From: Streptosporangium sandarakinum
GTDB lineage: Bacteria; Actinomycetota; Actinomycetes; Streptosporangiales; Streptosporangiaceae
DNA length: 64,000 bases
NCBI RefSeq assembly: GCF_013409935.1
Contig: NZ_JACCCO010000001.1
Coordinates: 62,001 to 126,000 of the forward strand
Direction: 5' to 3'
Of this stretch, positions 58,477 to 64,000 are shown one piece after another. The notes beneath the pieces are model-generated. The model was given only the letters and a program-made list of their open reading frames with translations, was not told the origin of the DNA and did not search any database. The first letter of the stretch is position 1, and the number at the start of each line of letters is the position of its first letter. Both the position numbers and the translations under genes were made by a program.

Positions 58477-58692
58477 GTGGCCAACACGCCATGCATCCAT
58501 TCCCCCCGCTCGCCTGCCCCTCCGAAGGGCTGGGTGGTGATCATTCTGTTGCTCCTCCTGAGTTTCGCGGCCGGCGCCCACGTGCTCGGGATGTCCGCAG
58601 AACTCATCGCCCTGCTGATCACCACTGTGATCGGCGCGACGGTCAAGCTCGCCAAGGCACTGCTCCACCCGCAGAGGCACGGGAGCCTTTGA
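58477..58692 (+). CDS. Small membrane protein paired with a tandem-HTH protein
   Basis: The 71-residue protein has a short polar start, a strong helix (GWVVIILLLLLSFAAGAHVL) and a second weaker helix (ELIALLITTVIGATVKLAKA), with a basic tail. GTG 58477 follows GAAAGG; GTG 58450 is an alternative. Its stop overlaps the ATG of the HTH gene (TGATG), so the two are translated together. The family is not recognised. Confidence 0.6.
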   Translation: MANTPCIHSPRSPAPPKGWVVIILLLLLSFAAGAHVLGMSAELIALLITTVIGATVKLAKALLHPQRHGSL

Positions 58693-59417
58693 TGGAGGAC
58701 GCACAAAGCGACCAGGTCGCCCTACAGCGGGCGCTCGTCACTAGAACGCTCGCGGGGTCAGAGCACGTGGCCACGCAGATGCTGGCGGAGGAGCTGAGGC
58801 GCATCGTGCTGGCCAGGGGGATGAGCATTCCGGAGCTCGTCCAGGCCACCGGCCTCCCGCCCTCCATCCTCCAGCGGGTACTGCGGGGACAATCTTGGCT
58901 GCCGTCCAGGCGTGTGATCAGCACGCTCCTGAAGGCCTGCCACGCCCATCCTGCGCAAGTCCACCGCCTCATGGCCACATGGGAGATGGCGGTCGCACTT
59001 CGGAAGAGCGAGAAAGAACGCCCTGCTGCACCGGTCGCTACGGAGCGAGCTCCCCGATGGACGACAGTGGGCACCTCCGACAGGCAGGAAGTGTTCCGAG
59101 ACGTTCCAAGCCAAGACGATCTGGAACCCGACCCGCTCAAGGCCTCCACCAAGGAGGAGTTCCTCCAGTGCATGAGGGACTTCCAGGTCTGGGCCTACGA
59201 TCCCTCCTACGGTGAGATCGTCCGCCGTTCCGGCAGGCGCGTCGCGGTCAGCACGCTGTCCGAAGCGCTGAACCCCAATAAGCCCGCTCGCCTGCCGTCG
59301 ATGAAGGTCGTGACGGCTTTCATCATCGGATGCGGGGGCAACGAGAAGTGCCTGGCGCGCTGGAGCACCGCCTGGCGGCGGATCCGCATGGGGCAGGCAA
59401 AACGCACCACCGACTAG
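58692..59417 (+). CDS. Protein with two helix-turn-helix domains
   Basis: The 241-residue protein contains two XRE-like modules. The first (about 28-95) reads LRRIVLARGMSIPELVQATG then LPPSILQRVLRGQSWLPSRR. The second (about 160-240) reads YGEIVRRSGRRVAVSTLSEA, LPSMKVVTAFIIGCGGNEKC, LARWSTAWRRI. The second is the pattern known from the N-terminus of large actinomycete NB-ARC and WD40 regulators. A charged linker joins them. It is coupled to the small membrane protein, which suggests a membrane-linked regulator. Confidence 0.7.
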   Translation: MEDAQSDQVALQRALVTRTLAGSEHVATQMLAEELRRIVLARGMSIPELVQATGLPPSILQRVLRGQSWLPSRRVISTLLKACHAHPAQVHRLMATWEMAVALRKSEKERPAAPVATERAPRWTTVGTSDRQEVFRDVPSQDDLEPDPLKASTKEEFLQCMRDFQVWAYDPSYGEIVRRSGRRVAVSTLSEALNPNKPARLPSMKVVTAFIIGCGGNEKCLARWSTAWRRIRMGQAKRTTD

Positions 59418-59571
59418 GAGATCCGCTGGCCCGGTCCTGGACCGGGCCAGCGGGCTCAACAGCCATCGCCAAGCGCTACCACTGCGGCCGGCGCAGGTTC
59501 GGCCCCCAAGCCGTCGACCGGATCACGCCTCTTCCATCCGGCGGGCCGCACTTGCACGAAAGGACCACGTC

Positions 59572-60132
59572 ATGGGCTGGAAGCTCATCAGCAGCGTGCC
59601 CAACCCGTGGGGAAAGGTGCCGATGTTCGCCGGTGACAGGAGCGCCGTCCCCCAGGTCGAGGCGTACATGTCCCGCGTTGTGGAAGTCGTGACGAAGCGG
59701 GACTGCACGTCTCGCCGGCACCACTACGTCCCCCAGTCCTACCTGAGGGCCTGGAGCCCGGACCGTAAGCGGGTCCGCGTCATCGACATCAGAAACGGGC
59801 TCGACAAGCTGCGAGGCATCCGAGACACCTGCGTTGAGGAGAACTTCTACCGGGTGACCGATGCCAGCCACCGGCCTCACAACCAGGTCGAGGCGATGCT
59901 CGGTGTCATCGACGATGAGACGGCACCCCTGCTGGAGAGGCTGCGCCGCTGAGCGCCGGGCGATGACCTCCAGTTCGGGGACTTCATGTCCCTGGCCGTT
60001 GTGATGGCCCTTCAGCGCAACCGGACACCGCAGGCCCGGCGCCATCTTGCCAGCACGAGCGACTGGTTGGGGTGCCACCGGAATACGGCAGAAACGGGCC
60101 GCGTCCGCCGAAGACCGCACGTCAGGCGGTGA
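59572..60132 (+). pseudogene. DUF4238-like gene with an in-frame stop
   Basis: The first 126 codons include SRRHHYVPQSYLRAWSPDRK, the DUF4238 signature, and HNQVEAMLGVIDDETAPLLE. A TGA at 59950-59952 then interrupts. The same frame continues with PGDDLQFGDFMSLAVVMALQ then RNRTPQARRHLASTSDWLG, again DUF4238-like, to a stop at 60132. The family usually has Trp or a similar residue at the interrupted position, so TGG to TGA is a simple explanation. The C-terminal end is also short. DUF4238 proteins are of unknown function and common in mobile or defence-rich regions. Confidence 0.65.
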
Positions 60133-60273
60133 GAGCGGAAGCCGAGGTTTCGGCTGTGGATGGCGGTGCCCGGCGTGGGACCGGATTGGCTCCCGAAGTG
60201 TCCCCACTGCGCTGACCTGCTCAGACACCGTCTCGGGAACCAGGCAGAATCACCGAACTGTCCGGTATCCGCC

Positions 60274-60867
60274 TCAGGGCACCGCAGTTGGCCCGCCGCT
60301 CCCGGTCAGGCTCCCTGTGGCCGGGCCGCCGTCCGTCTCCTCGCGGGCCAGGTGGGCCGTACCCTCCGGTGTCGTCTCCAGCCGCCACCCCTCCGGCCAC
60401 ACATGCTGGGCCGCAGGATTGACCACCACAGCCCCGCCCAACCCGACATCCCCGGTGAAGGTCGCCGCGCCGAACCCGACACCTTCGGTGAAGGCCGCCC
60501 CGTCGAAGTTGGCATCCTCGCTGAAGGTCGCTTCGTCAAAGTCGGCCTCCCCGATGAAGGTCGCCTTGTCGAAGTTGGCCTGAGTGACATGGCCGCTGGC
60601 CAGGTCGAAGTCGATGAGGGTAGCGCCGGTCAGATTCAGGCGCATCCGGGTGTCTGGATTCGCGGGCGGGTACTGCCGGGCCGTGGGCACGGTCGGGACG
60701 CAGACCGGCGCCGTCAACGCTGCCGCGATGACCACCGGCGGGAACGGCACGAGTCGCGCCGCCCGGGTACGACGCCGACCGTCAACGCGGCGGCCGTGAC
60801 GATCGCGGCCGACAGTGCGGAGATCGCTGCCGGTCTCCTGGTCACCATCGTTCGGATGCCGATTCAC
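60274..60867 (-). CDS. Pentapeptide-repeat protein with N-terminal membrane helix
   Basis: The 197-residue protein starts with a basic segment, has one probable helix (LVPFPPVVIAAALTAPVCVP), then pentapeptide repeats in the A(D/N)(L/F)xx pattern: LNLTGATLIDFDLASGHVTQ, ANFDKATFIGEADFDEATFS, EDANFDGAAFTEGVGFGAAT. About ten repeats form a short right-handed beta-helix. It ends with a polar tail. GAGGAAGACGAC before GTG 60867 supports the start. The role is unknown; the nearby SARP gene starts on the same strand upstream. Confidence 0.8.
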   Translation of the reverse strand: MNRHPNDGDQETGSDLRTVGRDRHGRRVDGRRRTRAARLVPFPPVVIAAALTAPVCVPTVPTARQYPPANPDTRMRLNLTGATLIDFDLASGHVTQANFDKATFIGEADFDEATFSEDANFDGAAFTEGVGFGAATFTGDVGLGGAVVVNPAAQHVWPEGWRLETTPEGTAHLAREETDGGPATGSLTGSGGPTAVP

Positions 60868-60940
60868 GTCGTCTTCCTCTCGTGTCGTGCGGTGTGAGAG
60901 GAAGGCGGGCCGGGCGTGCCGAGGAAACGTCGAGGATCCG

Positions 60941-63538
60941 TCAGAGCCGGTGAAGCACGTCGAGCGCCTCGCCCCTGCCTCGGTCGTCACCGACTCCGTC
61001 GAAGATCTTCAGTGCTTCCTCGGCCAGGTCGCGCGCTCGGCTCGCGGCGCCTTCCGCGAGGTTGACGCGCGCCAGCATCAGCAGCCCATCGGCGTCCAGC
61101 AGCCGATCGCCGAGGCGTACGGCGATGCCCCTCGCCTGCTGCGCCGCCTGCCTGGCGTCGGGAACCAGGCCCTGCGCCAGCCGTACCGCAGTCAGCTCCA
61201 GCAGCGCGTCCGCGTGCTGGTGGCGGTCGCCCAGGCCGGCCAGGCGCGAGGCCGCGTCCGCAAGCCGCTTGGCCGCCTCCGCGAGGCGGCCCGCCCGGTG
61301 CGCTACCGAACCCAGAGCGCAGATCGTCTCCGCCGTGTCCTTCGCGTTCTCGGCCACGGCCAGGCACTTGACGAGGTTACGCTCCGCCTCGTCAAGTCTG
61401 CCCTGCTCCAGGTAGACCCGGCCTAGTCTGTGCCGGGTGCGCGCCACATCCCGCACGGCGCCCTCGCGCAGGAAGGCGCTCAGCGCAAGCCTGAGCCGGT
61501 CGTGGGCCAGATCCCACCGCTGTTCGGCGCGATGCAGGTCGCCCTGGTCGCGCAGGCTCAGGGCGACGCCGCGGGCGCTGCCCGCACGGCGGGCGGCTTC
61601 GAGGCCGGTTTCGCAGATCCGCCGCCAGTCGTGCAGGAACCGCTGTCGTTCGAGGAAGGGGGTGAGCAGGTGCGCCAGCCGCCAGCTCTCCTCCCATAGT
61701 CCGGCCTCGTGCAGGTCGTCGACGAGGTACACCAGGAACACCCGCTCGGCGTGGAGCCACTCCATCGAGTGTCTGATGTCCGTCGTCGCGGCGGGCGAGG
61801 AGACCGACTCGCCGGAGACGAGGGTGAACCGTGAGGCCAGAACCCTGGCCGTCGCGACCGCCGCGAGATTCGACAGCGCCTCCTGGGCGGTGTCGGCGTT
61901 CAGCTGTTCTCGCGCGAAGAGCCGGGTGAGGGCGTGCAGGCGGTAACGGACCTGGCCGGCGACATCGATCACGTGCGTCTCCAGCAGGCCCGCCTCCACC
62001 AGCGCCTCCGCGTGATCGCCGAAGACCGCGGCCGCCCAGTCGGCGAAGTCGGGCGCCGACAGCGCGCCGAGCCAGCGCAGCGTGCGCCTGGCCGGCTCGG
62101 GAAGGCCGTCGTAACCGAGACGCAACACCCCACGGACGGCCTGGTCGCCCACACGCAACCGGTCGAGCCGCCCATGCTCGTCCTCCAGCAGGCCCACCAG
62201 GTGATCGACCGTCCAGGCGGGGCGGGTGGCGAGCTGGGACCCGGCGACGCGCAGCGCGATCGGCAGGCCGCCGCACAGGCGCACGAGCCGTGCCGTCGCG
62301 TCTGGAGCCGCCCGCAGCGGCCCGGCGAGCCGGGTGATGAGGTCGCAGGCGTCGTCATCACCGAGGACGCCGACGGGCACGTGGGTCGCGCCGGTGAGCC
62401 CGCCGAGCGTGGAGCGGCTGGTGACGACCGTCGGGCACGATGTCAGCAGCGGCCGGACCTGGCCTTCGTCGGTGGCGTTGTCGAGCAGCATGAGCAGGCG
62501 CCGGTTGGCCGCGTATGTACGCAGCAGCCGCTCACGCCGTTCGAGGGTGGTGGGGACGGCTTGGGCGGGACAGCCCAGCCAGCGCAGGAAGTCCTCGAGC
62601 ACCGCGGCGGGAGTGGTCGTCTCACGCAGGTCGGCGTAGAGGATTCCCTCGGGGAAGCGTTCCCTGTGCCGCCAGGCGGCGTGCACGGCCAGCGCCGACT
62701 TGCCCACGCCCGCCGGACCGTGGACGACGACCAGGTCGCCGATCACCCGGTCGACCAGGTCCCGTCTGTCGGTGAAGTCGGCCACGTCACGAGGCAGGAG
62801 CACGGGCGGGCCGGCGGAGACGTGCAGCGAGACGTCGTCGTGGAGCATCCGGTGGTAGAGCAGCTGAAGGTCCGCGTCAGGCTCGATGGCGTGTCCGTCG
62901 TCGAGCTCGTCGCGCAGCGCGGAGTAGGCGTTCAGCGCGTCCACCCGGCGGCCGCTGCGATAGAGCGCGAGCATGTATTGGCCGCGGAAGCCCTGCCAGA
63001 GCGGGTGCTGCGCGATCAGCCGCCGTAGCTCCGCGAGGACCTCACGATGGAGACCCGCGTCGAGCTCGTAGCCGATCCGGCGTTCGAGCGCCAGCAGGCG
63101 AAGCTCCTGCAGTTCCTCACGCAGCGGCCCGGTCTCCGCCCAGCGCTCGGCGTCGGGGTCGACGTCCTCCAGCACCGGTCCTCGCCACAGGGCGAGCGCC
63201 TCCCGGAGGTCCTCCCGCGATCCCCGCGCCACAAGCCGCCTGAAGCGCTCGACGTCGAGCTGGTCCTCATCGATGGCGAGCGTGTAGGTCCCCGACACGG
63301 TGGTGATTACATCTTTGCCGATCAGCCGCCGGAGTTGGCCGATGTATCCCCGTACGAGCGAATCGGAGCGTTCCCCGTCCTCACGGGGCCACAGCAGCGC
63401 GCGCAGCCGCCCGACCGTCAGCGGCCGCCGGGCGTTCAACACGAACATCGCCAGCAGATCCCGGTGCTTGGGCGCGGTCGGGGTGCGGTCCTCCGCATCG
63501 TCGCGTACCTCAAGTGCGCCCATGATGCGAAATTCCAT
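60941..63538 (-). CDS. SARP/AfsR-type regulator with NB-ARC and TPR regions
   Basis: The 865-residue protein has an OmpR-like DNA-binding start (AMFVLNARRPLTVGRLRALL, LVRGYIGQLRRLIGKDVITT), a bacterial transcriptional activation domain (about 95-240, VERFRRLVARGSREDLREAL), a P-loop VVVHGPAGVGKSALAVHAAW near 275-295 and NB-ARC motifs LLMLLDNATDEGQVRPLL and LCGGLPIALRVAGSQLA. C-terminal TPR-like repeats follow. Such proteins activate secondary-metabolite clusters. It is divergent from a Ser/Thr kinase, like AfsR with its kinase AfsK. Confidence 0.93.
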   Translation of the reverse strand: MEFRIMGALEVRDDAEDRTPTAPKHRDLLAMFVLNARRPLTVGRLRALLWPREDGERSDSLVRGYIGQLRRLIGKDVITTVSGTYTLAIDEDQLDVERFRRLVARGSREDLREALALWRGPVLEDVDPDAERWAETGPLREELQELRLLALERRIGYELDAGLHREVLAELRRLIAQHPLWQGFRGQYMLALYRSGRRVDALNAYSALRDELDDGHAIEPDADLQLLYHRMLHDDVSLHVSAGPPVLLPRDVADFTDRRDLVDRVIGDLVVVHGPAGVGKSALAVHAAWRHRERFPEGILYADLRETTTPAAVLEDFLRWLGCPAQAVPTTLERRERLLRTYAANRRLLMLLDNATDEGQVRPLLTSCPTVVTSRSTLGGLTGATHVPVGVLGDDDACDLITRLAGPLRAAPDATARLVRLCGGLPIALRVAGSQLATRPAWTVDHLVGLLEDEHGRLDRLRVGDQAVRGVLRLGYDGLPEPARRTLRWLGALSAPDFADWAAAVFGDHAEALVEAGLLETHVIDVAGQVRYRLHALTRLFAREQLNADTAQEALSNLAAVATARVLASRFTLVSGESVSSPAATTDIRHSMEWLHAERVFLVYLVDDLHEAGLWEESWRLAHLLTPFLERQRFLHDWRRICETGLEAARRAGSARGVALSLRDQGDLHRAEQRWDLAHDRLRLALSAFLREGAVRDVARTRHRLGRVYLEQGRLDEAERNLVKCLAVAENAKDTAETICALGSVAHRAGRLAEAAKRLADAASRLAGLGDRHQHADALLELTAVRLAQGLVPDARQAAQQARGIAVRLGDRLLDADGLLMLARVNLAEGAASRARDLAEEALKIFDGVGDDRGRGEALDVLHRL

Positions 63539-63595
63539 GTGAATTTCCTCAATGCGACGGACAGATGATCATTTGATCCTCAGAATTCCATATTG

Positions 63596-64000
63596 ATGAC
63601 TCCTCTGGCTCCTTCTGATCCGCAGCGGTTGGGCCGCTACCGGCTGGCGGGGCGGCTGGGCGCCGGCGGTCAGGGAGTGGTCTACGAGGCCTACGGCGAG
63701 GCCGGCGAGCGGGTCGCGGTCAAGGTTCCCAGGATCGACGACCCGGCCTCCCGAAGTCGGCTGGCCGCCGAAGCCGCGGCCGCGCAGCGGGTGGCGTCGT
63801 TCTGCACGGCCAGGGTCATCGAGGCCCATCTCGATGCGGCCCAGCCCTACATCGTCAGCGAGTTCGTCCCCGGGCCCAACCTGCGCCAGGTGGTCGAGGA
63901 GACGGGCCCGTACGAAGGGGACGCGCTGCGGCGCCTGGCCGTCGGGGTCGCCACCGCGCTGGCCGCCATCCACCAGGTCGAGGTGGTCCACCGCGACCTT
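63596..64000 (+). CDS. Serine/threonine protein kinase (partial, cut by window end)
   Basis: The first 135 residues show RYRLAGRLGAGGQGVVYEAY (glycine-rich loop), VAVKVPR with the ATP-binding Lys, and VVHRDL where the window ends at the start of the catalytic loop. The start is the ATG at 63596 (MTPLAPSDPQRLGRYRLAGR). Only 57 nt separate it from the divergent SARP start, so they share a regulatory region. The kinase might phosphorylate the SARP regulator as in AfsK/AfsR; this is inference. Confidence 0.9.
   Translation, partial: MTPLAPSDPQRLGRYRLAGRLGAGGQGVVYEAYGEAGERVAVKVPRIDDPASRSRLAAEAAAAQRVASFCTARVIEAHLDAAQPYIVSEFVPGPNLRQVVEETGPYEGDALRRLAVGVATALAAIHQVEVVHRDL

Noticed and set aside
63569..63991. 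Minus-strand frame at the right end
   Set aside because: It is a shadow of the partial Ser/Thr kinase, which has clear glycine-loop, Lys and HRD motifs.

Overview
The window is very GC-rich, uses GTG and TTG starts freely, is packed with short or 4-nt gene overlaps, and carries families typical of high-GC Actinomycetes: LuxR-LAL and SARP regulators, a HGxxPAAW protein, a DUF5302 protein and an actinobacterial group 1h hydrogenase. The overall gene style suggests Streptosporangiaceae or a close relative. That placement is inference; no rRNA, tRNA, CRISPR array or replication origin was seen.

Layout. 1-11000: an FtsX-type permease tail, a formate/nitrite-transporter remnant, a large LuxR-ATPase regulator, a two-subunit CPA2 cation:proton antiporter, a secreted serine hydrolase, an ABC-2 exporter divergent from a two-component system, and a Clp-N protein. 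11000-17400: an NMT1/TauT-type ABC importer divergent from a LacI regulator with GAAAGCGCTTTC operators, then an IS200/IS605 scar (5' part of tnpB plus a broken Phd antitoxin) and a MarR/HGxxPAAW pair. 17500-28900: mixed metabolism and regulation: Gfo/Idh/MocA oxidoreductase, a HTH/hydrolase/DUF4180 operon whose hydrolase is internally deleted, a shikimate-kinase-like protein, two secreted ricin-type lectins, a VOC protein, an ArsR-SRPBCC pair whose stop codon lies in an IS scar, and TetR divergent from a FAD monooxygenase.

29000-38400 is a carotenoid cluster: CruF-type hydratase, CrtD/CrtI-type desaturase, GT2 glycosyltransferase, CrtA-like monooxygenase, CrtB and CrtI, with PlsX and PlsY homologues embedded. 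Together these suggest an acyclic, hydroxylated, ketolated, glycosylated and perhaps acylated carotenoid. No crtE lies in the window.

39200-51100 is one long minus-strand locus for a high-affinity group 1h [NiFe]-hydrogenase: two SIS-domain proteins around a HypC-like protein, the small and large subunits, a NifU-like protein, DUF5947, DUF6084, a 547-residue unknown protein, the maturation protease, a 34-residue DUF6893-type protein, then HypA, HypC, HypD and HypE. HypB and HypF are absent from the window. This locus is the best candidate for incompletely described biology.

51500-53750 is a coupled thioesterase / PptH-type phosphoesterase / phosphopantetheinyl transferase operon. 54000-60900 looks like accessory or decaying DNA: a frameshifted gene, a phosphotransferase, IS21-like end repeats, a tyrosine recombinase, a membrane protein plus tandem-HTH pair, a DUF4238 gene with an in-frame stop, and a pentapeptide-repeat protein. 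The window ends with a SARP/NB-ARC/TPR regulator divergent from a Ser/Thr protein kinase that is cut by the window edge. Minisatellite repeats (30-37 bp units) recur at several places.
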